This document shows, piece after piece, positions 23,502-31,761 of a stretch of DNA of 64,000 nucleotides (position 1 is its first letter; every line of letters begins with the position of its first letter). The stretch spans positions 248,001 to 312,000 of the forward strand of contig NZ_JACRSV010000002.1 in the NCBI RefSeq assembly GCF_014384905.1, in the 5' to 3' direction. The DNA is from Fumia xinanensis (lineage in GTDB: Bacteria > Bacillota > Clostridia > Oscillospirales > Ruminococcaceae). The notes under the pieces are model-generated. The model was not told where the DNA came from, ran no database searches, and was given only the letters and a program-made list of their open reading frames with translations. The translations under genes and the position numbers were made by a program.

Positions 23502-24617
23502 ATGGAAAAATATCGGTATATCGCCCCTTGTATGTTCGGCCTGGAAAGCGTTTTGTCCGGGGAAGTGAAGCGGATGGGCGCCGACGAAGTAAATACTTTC
23601 GACGGCAGAGTGGAGTTTTCAGGGGACTTTTCGATTCTCGCCCGGGCGAACCTCTGTCTCCGAACGGCGGAGCGGGTTCTTATAAAATTGGGAGAGTTCG
23701 AGGCCAAGACTTTCGATCAGCTTTTCGAGGGGGTCAGGAAACTGCCCTTAGAGGAGTGGGTTGGAAAGCACGACGCCTTCCCGGTCAAGGGATACTCCCT
23801 CCACTCGGCCCTCCACAGCGTGCCCGACTGCCAGAAAATCGTCAAAAAAGCGGCGGTGGAACGGCTGAGGGAAAAGTACGGCGTCAGTTGGTTCGAGGAG
23901 ACGGGACCGCTGCACCAGCTCCAGTTTTCCATCCTCAAAGATACGGCCACCATTATGCTGGACACCTCCGGGGCGGGGCTCCACAAGCGGGGATACCGGC
24001 AAAACGCCAACGAAGCGCCCATCAAGGAAACCCTCGCCGCCGGGATGATTGACTTTGCCCGGGTGAAGGGCGACACTGTTTTTTACGACCCCTTTTGCGG
24101 GTCGGGCACCCTGCTCATCGAGGCGGCTATGAAAGCCGCCAATATTCCGGCGGGCATTGGGCGGAAATTCGCCGCCCAGCACTGGGACTGCATTCCCGAA
24201 TCGGTCTGGCGGGAGGAGCGGGCGAGAGGCCTCGACCTGATCCGGCGGGACGCAAAGTTTGTGGGATACGGCAGCGATATCGATCCGAGTGCCGTGGAAT
24301 TGGCCCTCCAAAACGCCAGCAAAGCAAAAGTCGCCCCCAAAGTGCGCATCCGCATCCGGGACGTAAAGGAGTTTCGTCCCGTCACCGACCAGGGCGTTGT
24401 GGTGACCAATCCCCCCTACGGCGAGCGGCTTCTGAACATTTCCGAAGCCCACAGCATTTACAAAAAAATGGGGGAGGTTTTTTCGTCCCAGCTGGGCCTC
24501 AACTACTACATCATTTCGCCGGACGAGGATTTCGAGCGGATTTTTGGCCGGAAGGCGGCAAAACGCCGCAAGCTCTATAACGGCATGCTCAAGTGCCAGC
24601 TTTTTATGTACTATTAA
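23502..24617 (+). CDS. THUMP-domain 23S rRNA methyltransferase (RlmL/RlmK N-terminal type, YpsC-like)
   Basis: SAM-dependent RNA N2-guanine methyltransferase family. The 371-residue protein has an N-terminal ferredoxin-like/THUMP region (APCMFGLESVLSGEVKRMGA), DTSGAGLHKRGYR, the SAM motif DPFCGSGTLLIEAA, GSDIDPSAVELA and the catalytic NPPYGERL. This matches the single-domain Firmicutes proteins related to the first half of E. coli RlmL. Target guanosine is not determined. It converges on the racemase gene across a shared terminator. Confidence 0.92.
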   Translation: MEKYRYIAPCMFGLESVLSGEVKRMGADEVNTFDGRVEFSGDFSILARANLCLRTAERVLIKLGEFEAKTFDQLFEGVRKLPLEEWVGKHDAFPVKGYSLHSALHSVPDCQKIVKKAAVERLREKYGVSWFEETGPLHQLQFSILKDTATIMLDTSGAGLHKRGYRQNANEAPIKETLAAGMIDFARVKGDTVFYDPFCGSGTLLIEAAMKAANIPAGIGRKFAAQHWDCIPESVWREERARGLDLIRRDAKFVGYGSDIDPSAVELALQNASKAKVAPKVRIRIRDVKEFRPVTDQGVVVTNPPYGERLLNISEAHSIYKKMGEVFSSQLGLNYYIISPDEDFERIFGRKAAKRRKLYNGMLKCQLFMYY

Positions 24618-24649
24618 AAAGAGGTTCGGACTGAGTCCGAACCTCTTTT
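24617..24649. terminator. Bidirectional terminator between convergent genes
   Basis: 16-base arms AAAAGAGGTTCGGACT / AGTCCGAACCTCTTTT form a perfect dyad with T runs on both strands, serving the methyltransferase gene and the vanG-type operon. Confidence 0.93.
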
Positions 24650-24666
24650 CCTCTATTTTGCGGTTT

Positions 24667-25809
24667 CTATTTTTCCAAAACTCGTTCCAGCCGCGGCCCC
24701 AGCCTGCTCAGGATTTCGTTTGTGATGGTGCCCGCCTGCTTCGCAAGATCACAGGCGCTGATGGACTCTTCGCCGGATTCCCCGATGACGACAGCCGCGT
24801 CTCCGGGACGCACATCCGGGATGCCGGTGATGTCCACCAGCGTTTGATCCATACATATTTTCCCGATGATAGGCGCCCGCCGCCCGTTGATGAGGACGCT
24901 TCCAACCCCGCAGGAAAGAGCCCGGGGAAGGCCGTCGGCATACCCGATGGCAAGCGTCGCCGTCCGGGTCTGCCGCAATGCCGTAAACGCCCGGTTGTAT
25001 CCGGCGCTCTCCCCGGCACGGAGTTCTTTGACCGACGCGACCCTCGCTTTTAATGAGAGGACCGTGCGCAAGTTTACAGGACAGCGGCTCAGATCTTCCT
25101 CAGAACTCAGCAGTCCGTAGAGGGCGATGCCGATTCTCGCGTAATTTCCGGCCAGCTCCGGGTAATGTAACAGGCCGTAGCTTCCTAAGATATGGGCTTT
25201 GAGACTGGTACATTCAGATGTTTCAATATTCCCGACCGTGCGGTAGAACCGTTGCGCCTGCATAGCAGTAAAGGCTTGGTCCTCTTCATTTTCTCCATCG
25301 GCGGCGCAGAGGTGGGTGAACATTCCGGCGACCCGAAGATTTCTCATATGGAATAGGTGGCGGATTCGGTTTAAGTTCTCCCAGTTCTCCCCCAGCCGGT
25401 GCATCCCGGTGTCCACGCCGATATGAACGCGGATTTCCTTCCCATAGCTGTTTAAAACCTGTGCGTAGTCAAAATCTACAACCGTCTGAGTCAGCCGGTG
25501 ACGGCGCAGTAGGGAAAATTGCTCCGGATGGGTGTAGCCGAGGACGAGAATCTCCCCGCGGATGCCGCTTTGCCGCAGTTCGACGCCCTCCAGTGCGGTT
25601 GCCACGCAGAAAGCCTGTACTCCCAGCTTTTGCAGCTCCTTTGCGATCATCGCTGCCCCGTGGCCGTAGGCGTTTGCTTTGAGAACCGGCATCAGCTCAC
25701 ATTCCTTCGGCAGCAGGGCGCGGAGTTGACCTACATTGTGCCGCAGATTTTCTCTGCTGATTTCAATCCACGCCCGGCCCTTTTGGAATCCGGCTTTTCG
25801 AAAAAACAT
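24667..25809 (-). CDS. PLP-dependent alanine/serine racemase, soluble (VanT racemase-domain-like)
   Basis: Last gene of the vanG-type operon, 380 residues. The fold type III PLP lysine is K44 in PVLKANAYGHG, and the catalytic tyrosine is Y271 in GESAGYNRAF; VDTGMHRLG and the C-terminal ICMDQTLVDIT are also typical. In alanine racemases the C-terminal segment carries a substrate-gate Tyr before RVPR; by eye alignment this position is P372 in ILSRLGPRLER. VanT serine racemases also lack that Tyr. Unlike VanT it has no membrane domain. The likely product is D-Ser for the VanG-type ligase, with D-Ala as the alternative. ATG is 5 bases after the upstream stop. Confidence 0.85.
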   Translation of the reverse strand: MFFRKAGFQKGRAWIEISRENLRHNVGQLRALLPKECELMPVLKANAYGHGAAMIAKELQKLGVQAFCVATALEGVELRQSGIRGEILVLGYTHPEQFSLLRRHRLTQTVVDFDYAQVLNSYGKEIRVHIGVDTGMHRLGENWENLNRIRHLFHMRNLRVAGMFTHLCAADGENEEDQAFTAMQAQRFYRTVGNIETSECTSLKAHILGSYGLLHYPELAGNYARIGIALYGLLSSEEDLSRCPVNLRTVLSLKARVASVKELRAGESAGYNRAFTALRQTRTATLAIGYADGLPRALSCGVGSVLINGRRAPIIGKICMDQTLVDITGIPDVRPGDAAVVIGESGEESISACDLAKQAGTITNEILSRLGPRLERVLEK

Positions 25810-25814
25810 CTTTC

Positions 25815-26276
25815 CTACCCCTTTTCGATGATTCGCGCAGGCGGGGGCACCACGGTACAGTTGTCCGGCACGTCGGTGTGAATCACCGCGCCGGCTCCGA
25901 TTTTTACGTTGTCCCCGATGCGGATTCCCCCAATGAGCACCGCTCCCGCCCCGATCAGGCAGTTGTCGCCGACGGCCGGAGCCCGGCGTTCCACCTCTCC
26001 GATGGTGACGTTTTGATAGATGCGGCAGTTTTTACCAATCACGGCGTACCGGGAGATGTAAACCCCGTGGAGGCCGTGGGGCAGGGTGGGGATGCTTGCG
26101 AATCTGGTTCCATTTCCCACATATCCCCCGTGACGGTGGGCCAAGCGGCTTAGGCGGAAGGTCAGGATGTCCCTGAAAAACCTGTTTTTCGTTCGCTCCC
26201 GCCGCCGAAACATCTTCCAGAATCGGTCCATATCGTCCCCTTTGGAGTAATTGGTTATCTTTTCCCGTATGTTCAT
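25815..26276 (-). CDS. Left-handed beta-helix (hexapeptide) acetyltransferase, serine acetyltransferase-like
   Basis: A 153-residue trimeric-type acyltransferase within the vanG-type operon. Hexapeptide repeats run from about residue 70 to 150 (YAVIGKNCRIYQNVTIG, VGDNCLIGAGAVLIGGIRIGDNVKIGAGAVI), and a histidine in LPHGLHGVYI could be catalytic. It ends PPPARII, like CysE-type enzymes, but lacks the long N-terminal domain of typical serine acetyltransferases. ATG 26276 is chosen: GGAGGG lies 6 bases upstream and the vanXY stop is 1 base before. A canonical vanG operon has no such gene here; substrate is unknown. Confidence 0.85.
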   Translation of the reverse strand: MNIREKITNYSKGDDMDRFWKMFRRRERTKNRFFRDILTFRLSRLAHRHGGYVGNGTRFASIPTLPHGLHGVYISRYAVIGKNCRIYQNVTIGEVERRAPAVGDNCLIGAGAVLIGGIRIGDNVKIGAGAVIHTDVPDNCTVVPPPARIIEKG

Positions 26277-26277
26277 G

Positions 26278-27039
26278 TCATGCCCTCCCATCCAGCCAGG
26301 TCGTCAGCACATATCCGTCTGCGTTGTTGCCCGACAGGGTGCGGGGTAGCCCTCGTTCATCGGCAAAAGCCCCGTCTAAATCCGACTCCGCGGACAGGTA
26401 GGAAATTTCGATGCGCCGTCCGCCTTTCCGGTAAATGAGCGGATTTTCCCTAAAGGGAAATTGCCTTAAAAACAGGTGATATTCTTCTAGAGTCAGTCCC
26501 TGCTCCGCCATGATTTCCCCGTGAGGCATCCCCACATAGCGAAAGTGCCACGGCTCCTGAGCGATGCCGGTAATATCCTCTTTCCCGGCGGGATACCGCT
26601 CAATAAAGCCGTACCGGGCCGCCCTTTGCCGGAAAGTTTCGCAGATGCCGGAATAGGGGAAGCTGGGACGGATGAAATCAAGCTTCTCCCGCCGGAGCCC
26701 CAAATCGATGGCGAGGCCGGTCTCATGTTCGCTGTGTCCGGGCAAAGCCACGTATTTTTTCGTGAAACCGGCTCCGTTTTCCTCCATAGACTTGTCCCAG
26801 ATGCCCTGCTGCTCTTCCTGGGAGCGCCAGCCGCTCACCGGAACGATTTCCTTCCACCCGCCAATTTCTTTCATGAGCATACTGAGCAGTGCGGCGGCCC
26901 TGCGCTCCATCAAAACGCCGCTGTCCCCGCCCACCGCCGTGAGGAAATGAGGGGAGAGGGTACTTCGGAAAGGATGCGGCCCGTTGACTAAAATCAAGCT
27001 CCCGGAATAGACGGAGCATTTTACTGCTGCCGTCCTCAT
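26278..27039 (-). CDS. vanXY: VanXY-type D,D-dipeptidase/D,D-carboxypeptidase
   Basis: Cytoplasmic zinc peptidase that removes precursors ending in D-Ala. The 253-residue protein has the SxHxxGxAxD motif GHSEHETGLAID (zinc ligands H105 and D112) and EPWHFRYVG (base E162, zinc ligand H165). GWRSQEEQQ is the conserved segment before. It has no signal peptide, as expected of VanXY and unlike VanY. Its ATG overlaps the ligase stop by 4 bases (ATGA), so the two are translationally coupled. About 70 residues follow the catalytic core. Confidence 0.9.
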   Translation of the reverse strand: MRTAAVKCSVYSGSLILVNGPHPFRSTLSPHFLTAVGGDSGVLMERRAAALLSMLMKEIGGWKEIVPVSGWRSQEEQQGIWDKSMEENGAGFTKKYVALPGHSEHETGLAIDLGLRREKLDFIRPSFPYSGICETFRQRAARYGFIERYPAGKEDITGIAQEPWHFRYVGMPHGEIMAEQGLTLEEYHLFLRQFPFRENPLIYRKGGRRIEISYLSAESDLDGAFADERGLPRTLSGNNADGYVLTTWLDGRA

Positions 27040-28079
27040 GATTCCACCGCCAGTTCGATGGCCTTTGTGACGACCTCTTTGAGGGGCATCCCGGCCGCTT
27101 CCATCATGCTGGGAAACCGGCTGTGGGCGGTAAATCCGGGGATGGTGTTCACCTCATTGAAAACAATTTCGCCCGAGGGGGTCAAAAAGAGGTCCACCCG
27201 GGCAAATCCCCGACAGTCCAGCGCCCGGTAGATGGTTTTTGCCGTTTCCTTGATTTTCCGGGATTTTTCAGGGGGAATCCGAGCCGGAACGTGGATTTTC
27301 GAGGTAATGAGGTTATATTTTTCGGTGAAGTCGAAAAAACCGTCCGCCAATTCCACTTCGTCGATTTCCCCGGTGACGAGCTCTCGGTTTCCCATGACGG
27401 CGCAGCCCACCTCAAAGCCCGGGACGGCCTCTTCAACGATCACCTCATCATCGTAAGAAAACGCGGCTCCAACCGCCGGGAGCAGATTTTCCCGTTTCGA
27501 CACTTTGGCGACGCCGTAGGAAGACCCGGCTTTCACCGGCTTGACAAAGAGGGGATACCCCAGGGAATCGGCGTGATTGAGGGCTTCCTCCGGGCAGAAG
27601 CCCTGCTGCAACAGAAATGAGCGGGGAACCGTAACGTCGGCTAGTTTCGCCAGCTTGTGGGCCCGGTCTTTGTCCATGCAGAGGGCCGAGGACAGCATAC
27701 CGCACCCGACCACCGGGATTCCCTTCAGCTCACAGAGGCCCTGCACCGTTCCATCTTCGCCGTTTTGTCCGTGAAGGACGGGGAACACCGTGTCGACGGG
27801 AATTTTTTTCACCTGTTCGCCCTCAAATACCAGCAGGTATCGTTCTCCCCGGCTGGGAGTGAGTGCGGCGGGCGCGCAGCTTTTGTCTGCCTGCCAGGAA
27901 CCGTCTGCAATGCTGTCGATGCTTCCCGAAAAGTGGTACCAGTCCCCCTCCTCAGAGATCCCCACCAAAACCGGGGTGAATTTCTCCCGGTCCATGCTCC
28001 GGATGACACCGGCCGCGGACTGGAGGGAAACGTTGTATTCCGGCGAACATCCCCCGAATAAAATTAGTACATTCTTCAT
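27036..28079 (-). CDS. vanG: VanG-type D-alanine:D-serine (D-Ala-D-X) ligase
   Basis: ATP-grasp ligase that makes the altered depsi- or dipeptide end of the cell-wall precursor. ATG 28079 gives 347 residues beginning KNVLILFGGCSPEYNVSLQS, the GGCSxEY start shared by VanC/E/G-type ligases. The HGQNGEDGTVQG motif, the omega-loop EKY (253-255, in FFDFTEKYNLITSKI) and the magnesium-binding FNEVNTIPGFT are present. The EKY type omega-loop points to a D-Ser rather than D-Lac ligase. AAAGGA lies 9 bases before ATG. Neighbouring vanXY, vanW, vanY and vanRS support the call; D-Ala-D-Ala activity is the alternative. Confidence 0.9.
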   Translation of the reverse strand: MKNVLILFGGCSPEYNVSLQSAAGVIRSMDREKFTPVLVGISEEGDWYHFSGSIDSIADGSWQADKSCAPAALTPSRGERYLLVFEGEQVKKIPVDTVFPVLHGQNGEDGTVQGLCELKGIPVVGCGMLSSALCMDKDRAHKLAKLADVTVPRSFLLQQGFCPEEALNHADSLGYPLFVKPVKAGSSYGVAKVSKRENLLPAVGAAFSYDDEVIVEEAVPGFEVGCAVMGNRELVTGEIDEVELADGFFDFTEKYNLITSKIHVPARIPPEKSRKIKETAKTIYRALDCRGFARVDLFLTPSGEIVFNEVNTIPGFTAHSRFPSMMEAAGMPLKEVVTKAIELAVES

Positions 28080-28084
28080 TTTTG

Positions 28085-28909
28085 TTATCCTTTCTCTTCG
28101 ATGAGCGTCCCCTCCGGCAGAGGGTAACCAATTCGGCATCTGTTCCGATACAGCAAGTTGGACGCAATACACTCTTCCGAGGCACGGACGACTATTTTTT
28201 GGCGGATGTCCACTTCTTCGTAGACCGCGCCCTTTTTTCGGTAATAGGACGGGGCTCCGTTTACGATTTCATAGGTGAGACCTTCGTCCCGGTCGGCCAA
28301 TACCCGCCCGATGATCTGCTCCCCGTCAAAAACAAAGGAGATTTGAAAGGTAGCCTGGGTGTCGTTTCGCACCTTCAAGTCCGTCCATCCTTCCGACACA
28401 GTGGCGTCCACACCGGTGGGTGCGTCGCTTTTTGGTTCGGGAAAATCCCTGACCAGGTGCCCGCGCCGCTCCACGATGGTCAGCGGGGTGTGCAGAAATA
28501 TCCAAAACAGCAGATTGCTGATTTGGCATAAGCCGCCGCCAGGCCGGGTGGTGAGCTTGCCGTCGATTTCGACGAGCCCCTCTCTATAAGGCGTGTCCCG
28601 GTCGGCGTACCGCACAAGCTGCCAAAACGAAAAGGTCTCTCCCGGCCGGATGAGCAGTTTTTCCATGGTTGCGGCAGCCAGTTTTAAATTAAAGACCTTG
28701 TTCTCCTGATATACCATGTCAAACCCGGTGTTACGGTTGTACATGGGGCAGTGCGATTCAAAAAGCAGGTGAGGGAGCAGCTCGTCTGCCTGCCTCAAAG
28801 CGTAGCGGTTTCGGTCCAGCTTCATTTTCAGATAAAAGCAGAAAACCTTCTGTTTGACCCGCAGCGGCAGGAGCCACGGCAGAATCTGCGTCAGCCTTTT
28901 TCGTCCCAT
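28085..28909 (-). CDS. vanW: VanW family protein
   Basis: A 274-residue VanW-type protein of unknown biochemical role. It contains the G5/VanW core: NRNTGFDMVYQENKVFNLKLAAATM, then RPGETFSFWQLV, and GGGLCQISNLLFWIFLHTPLTIVERRGH, which is the family signature, followed by GVDATVSEGWTDLKVRND. No signal peptide or clear membrane segment is visible, as in vanB/vanG-associated VanW. AGAGGA precedes ATG; the gene sits 10 bases after vanY and 5 before vanG. Confidence 0.93.
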   Translation of the reverse strand: MGRKRLTQILPWLLPLRVKQKVFCFYLKMKLDRNRYALRQADELLPHLLFESHCPMYNRNTGFDMVYQENKVFNLKLAAATMEKLLIRPGETFSFWQLVRYADRDTPYREGLVEIDGKLTTRPGGGLCQISNLLFWIFLHTPLTIVERRGHLVRDFPEPKSDAPTGVDATVSEGWTDLKVRNDTQATFQISFVFDGEQIIGRVLADRDEGLTYEIVNGAPSYYRKKGAVYEEVDIRQKIVVRASEECIASNLLYRNRCRIGYPLPEGTLIEEKG

Positions 28910-28919
28910 CTATATTCCT

Positions 28920-29729
28920 CTATTCCAATGTTTCAATATATTCTTCAAGGCAGAGCCCCTGCCGGTATATTTCCGCGGCGGCTTCCGCCCCCACATAACG
29001 GTAATGCCAGGGTTCGTGGATCGTCCCGGTGATTTCTGACTTGTCCGCCGGATAGCGCTTGATAAACCCGTATCGGTGGGCGTTTTTCTCAAGCCATTCA
29101 TACACCTTATTCCCCGCCGAATGGATGCCGTCGGCGTTGATGTCGGCGCACAGCCCCAATTGGTGCTCGCTGGTTCCCGGGACGGCCACCCACTCTTGGG
29201 CTTTGGCTTTTGCTTCGTCGGGGGAGTACCCTTCCTCCTCATAATCGGCGATTTTTTCCCGCATAAGCTGTTTCTGTTCCTTTTCCGTCCGGTATCCTGA
29301 CGCGACGATGGGGTAAACGCCGTCTGCCCGGGCGTCGTCGAACATCTGCTGGAGCGCCGGATAGATGCGGGCGTCCACCGACTGGCCGTTTGAGAGCTTT
29401 GTCAGCTCCACGTCGTAGCCTTCTGGAATGGGGTGCTCTCGGTTGACGAGAATCAAGTTCCACGCCGTTTTGTCTTTTGCGCTTTCCCCAAAAACGGCGG
29501 AAACGCCCTCATCTGACGATTCGCCTCCTGTGTTTCCCGCTGCGGCCATCTGCCTCAAGTCCGCCTTGGTCCCGTCGATTTGACGGAACAGTCCGTACCC
29601 CAGGACGGCCAGCACCACGAGCCAGAAAAGAATAGCGGTCCATTTTTTGCCGCGCTTTTTCTGCTTTCTGCGTTTTTGCGGCGGCCGGCCGGTCGGCAGC
29701 GATTGGGTTTTCGGGTTCATTTGATTCAC
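28920..29729 (-). CDS. vanY: VanY-type membrane-anchored D,D-carboxypeptidase
   Basis: Extracytoplasmic zinc carboxypeptidase that trims terminal D-Ala. The 269-residue protein has a basic N-terminus, one membrane anchor (about 30-48), SGYRTEKEQKQL, the zinc motif TSEHQLGLCADIN (H189, D196) and HEPWHYRYVG (E239, H242). A GTG at 29729 and an in-frame ATG at 29720 share the ribosome site AAAAGGA; the choice is open. First structural gene of the operon, downstream of a terminator-like hairpin that separates it from vanS. Confidence 0.9.
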   Translation of the reverse strand: MNQMNPKTQSLPTGRPPQKRRKQKKRGKKWTAILFWLVVLAVLGYGLFRQIDGTKADLRQMAAAGNTGGESSDEGVSAVFGESAKDKTAWNLILVNREHPIPEGYDVELTKLSNGQSVDARIYPALQQMFDDARADGVYPIVASGYRTEKEQKQLMREKIADYEEEGYSPDEAKAKAQEWVAVPGTSEHQLGLCADINADGIHSAGNKVYEWLEKNAHRYGFIKRYPADKSEITGTIHEPWHYRYVGAEAAAEIYRQGLCLEEYIETLE

Positions 29730-29786
29730 CGTTCCTTTTTCTGCGAAAATTTATTTCACATATTTTCTCATCCGGGGGCTTCATCC

Positions 29787-29832
29787 AAACAAAAATCCCC
29801 GCCCGGTATCTTTAGGATACCAAAACGGGGAT
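29787..29832 (-). terminator. Terminator or attenuator between vanS and vanY
   Basis: Read on the minus strand: ATCCCCG, AAAA-type internal bulge, GGTATC, loop CTAAA, GATACC, then CGGGGAT and TTTTTG. It would separate regulatory from structural gene transcription or act as an attenuator. Confidence 0.8.
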
Positions 29833-29877
29833 CGAAGTGTTTTTATTTTTCTTTCGGAAAGCTTGCTGTTTTTCTCT

Positions 29878-29891
29878 CTTAAATCATACGA
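29878..29891 (-). promoter_or_regulatory. Possible single VanR-like box at the vanS stop codon
   Basis: Minus-strand TCGTATGATTT carries the TCGTANGA core also found twice upstream of vanR. It overlaps the end of vanS, about 150 bases before vanY. A single box is weak evidence; no convincing -35/-10 pair was seen behind it. Confidence 0.3.
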
Positions 29892-31008
29892 TTTTCTGAC
29901 GGCTCAAAGGCAGACGCACGGTCAAAGCCACTTTTTCGTCCGCGCTTTCCGCAGTAATGATGCCTCCGTGGAGCTCGACGATTTCCTTTGCGATAGCCAG
30001 TCCCAGCCCAGCTCCGCCGGTGGAGCTGGCCCGCGCGGAATCCAGGCGGAAAAACTGCTCGAAAATGCGGCTTAGTTTTTCAGGGGGGATGGTTTTTCCA
30101 TGGTTTTGGACGCGAATCGTCACGTGGTTTTGCCGCTGCTCCAGCGAAAGTACAATTTGGGATTTGGGGTAGCTGTAACTGAGGGCGTTGCGCAAAAGGT
30201 TATCGAATACCCGCTCCAGCTTGTCCGGGTCGCAGATAAGCTGCACATCCGGGGCAAGGCGGGTCTCGCAGGTCAGCTCCTTTTCCGCTAAAACCGGCTG
30301 GAACTCGAATGCAATTTGCTCCAGCATGCGGGTCAGGTTCACCGTTTCCTCCTCTAAAGTCAGATGGGTCAGGTTAAACCGGGTGATGTCAAAAAACTCG
30401 TTGATGAGATCCTCCAGCCGCTCCGCTTTGGAGAGGGCAATGCCGGTGTATTTGGCCCGGAGCTCGGGGGAAATCTGCGGCTCGTCCCGCAGGAGAGTCA
30501 TGTAGCCGATGACGCTGGTCAGTGGGGTTTTCAGGTCATGGGCCAGATAGACGATCAGGTCGTTTTTCCGCTGTTCTGCTTCTTTGGCGTTTCTCTCACT
30601 GCGAAGGGCCTGCTCCCGGGTGAGGTTTAATTCATTTTGGACGCTTTTCATCGGCTCGGACAATATGATAGGCTTTTCATTGGACTGGGAAAGCTGTTCC
30701 GCCGCGGCGATCACCTCGTCCAGATAGGACAACGGCTTTGAGAGGTAGTGGTGGGTAATGAAAATTACGCCGACGAACACCACCGCCGTCCCCCAGAAAG
30801 GCGAGGTAGCCTGGATGAACTTGAGGATATAATAGAGGGGATTTGTGTCTAGCCAAATAAACTGGTTACAGAAAACCCACGCCAGAAAATAGCAGAGCAG
30901 CAGCGCGGCGACAAATCCCACCACAGTCAAAACGTACTGCGTGAGGATTTGCCGGGAAATTTGGCTGCGGTGCCTGTTTTTCCGGCCAATTTTATCATGG
31001 TTACTCAA
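29884..31008 (-). CDS. vanS: VanS-type sensor histidine kinase
   Basis: Membrane sensor kinase of 374 residues. Two membrane segments (about 24-46 and 73-88) flank a short external loop of about 25 residues, as in short-sensor VanS proteins. The H-box YLAHDLKTPLTSVIGYM places the phosphorylated His at H157; N-box (NLLRNALSYSY), F-box (FEQFFRLDSAR) and GGAGLGLAIAKEIVELHGG follow. The start is TTG at 31008, overlapping the vanR stop by 8 bases, which implies translational coupling. Orthology to VanS is based on operon context and H-box type; the inducing signal is unknown. Confidence 0.9.
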   Translation of the reverse strand: MSNHDKIGRKNRHRSQISRQILTQYVLTVVGFVAALLLCYFLAWVFCNQFIWLDTNPLYYILKFIQATSPFWGTAVVFVGVIFITHHYLSKPLSYLDEVIAAAEQLSQSNEKPIILSEPMKSVQNELNLTREQALRSERNAKEAEQRKNDLIVYLAHDLKTPLTSVIGYMTLLRDEPQISPELRAKYTGIALSKAERLEDLINEFFDITRFNLTHLTLEEETVNLTRMLEQIAFEFQPVLAEKELTCETRLAPDVQLICDPDKLERVFDNLLRNALSYSYPKSQIVLSLEQRQNHVTIRVQNHGKTIPPEKLSRIFEQFFRLDSARASSTGGAGLGLAIAKEIVELHGGIITAESADEKVALTVRLPLSRQKIV

Positions 31009-31699
31009 TGGTGTACCCCACCCCCCAAACGGTTTTGATGAATTTCGGCTTCCGGCTGGGTTCTTTCATTTTTTCCCTCAGCCGGGCGATGTGGGCCATG
31101 ACGGTATTGTTATTGTCCAGGTATTTCTCCCCCCAGACCGCCTCAAACAGCTCCTCCGACGGCACCACTTTGCCTTTGTGCCCGCAGAGATACCACAAGA
31201 TGTCGAACTCAATGGGCGTCAGGCTCAGTTCCTCCCCGTAGAGAAAGCATTTCCGGCTGTCCCGGCAGACGTAGAGCCCGCCCACGTCGTACTCCTGCTT
31301 TCCCTCGTCCGTGGGATGGGAGGCGTTGTACCGGGTGTAACGCCGAAGCTGGGTTTTGACCCGAGCCACCAGCTCCAGAGGGTTGAAGGGCTTTGTCATG
31401 TAGTCGTCCGCCCCTAGGGTGAGCCCCATGATCTTGTCCATATCCTCCACCTTGGCCGTGAGCATGATGATGGGGAACACATGGTTTTCCCGGATTTTCT
31501 GACAGAGGGCAAAACCGTTCATATCGGGGAGCATCACATCCAAAACCGCTAGGTCCAACGGCTCTTTCTCCACGCAGCAAAGGGCGTCGGAGGCGTTATA
31601 AAACTTAAAGACCCGATAGCCGTCATTTTTAAGGTACAGTTCCACCAGATCGGCGATTTCCTGTTCGTCGTCTACCACAAGAATATTATTTGACATCAT
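31001..31699 (-). CDS. vanR: VanR-type OmpR-family response regulator
   Basis: A 232-residue response regulator, first gene of the operon. Receiver domain: VVDDEQE, phospho-acceptor D54 in LDVMLPDMNG, K103 in YMTKPFNP. Winged helix: LTPIEFDILWYLC, VAHI-type recognition helix region NNNTVMAHIARLREKM, ending KTVWGVGYTIE. Two ATGs (31699 and 31696) are adjacent. The VanR-like direct repeats at 31762-31783 lie about 63 bases upstream, consistent with autoregulation. Confidence 0.92.
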   Translation of the reverse strand: MMSNNILVVDDEQEIADLVELYLKNDGYRVFKFYNASDALCCVEKEPLDLAVLDVMLPDMNGFALCQKIRENHVFPIIMLTAKVEDMDKIMGLTLGADDYMTKPFNPLELVARVKTQLRRYTRYNASHPTDEGKQEYDVGGLYVCRDSRKCFLYGEELSLTPIEFDILWYLCGHKGKVVPSEELFEAVWGEKYLDNNNTVMAHIARLREKMKEPSRKPKFIKTVWGVGYTIE

Positions 31700-31761
31700 C
31701 TCAACCCTTTTCCTTGATTACACCCATATTTTAGCAGGTTTTCCAATTGATTGTCTGCCGG

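Noticed and set aside
23402..24052. 216-codon frame overlapping the methyltransferase gene
   Set aside because: Out-of-frame shadow crossing the terminator at 23435-23460.
24667..25809. Plain housekeeping alanine racemase independent of the van genes
   Set aside because: Not excluded, but its 5-base gap to the upstream operon gene and the loss of the gate Tyr favour a role in the vanG-type operon.
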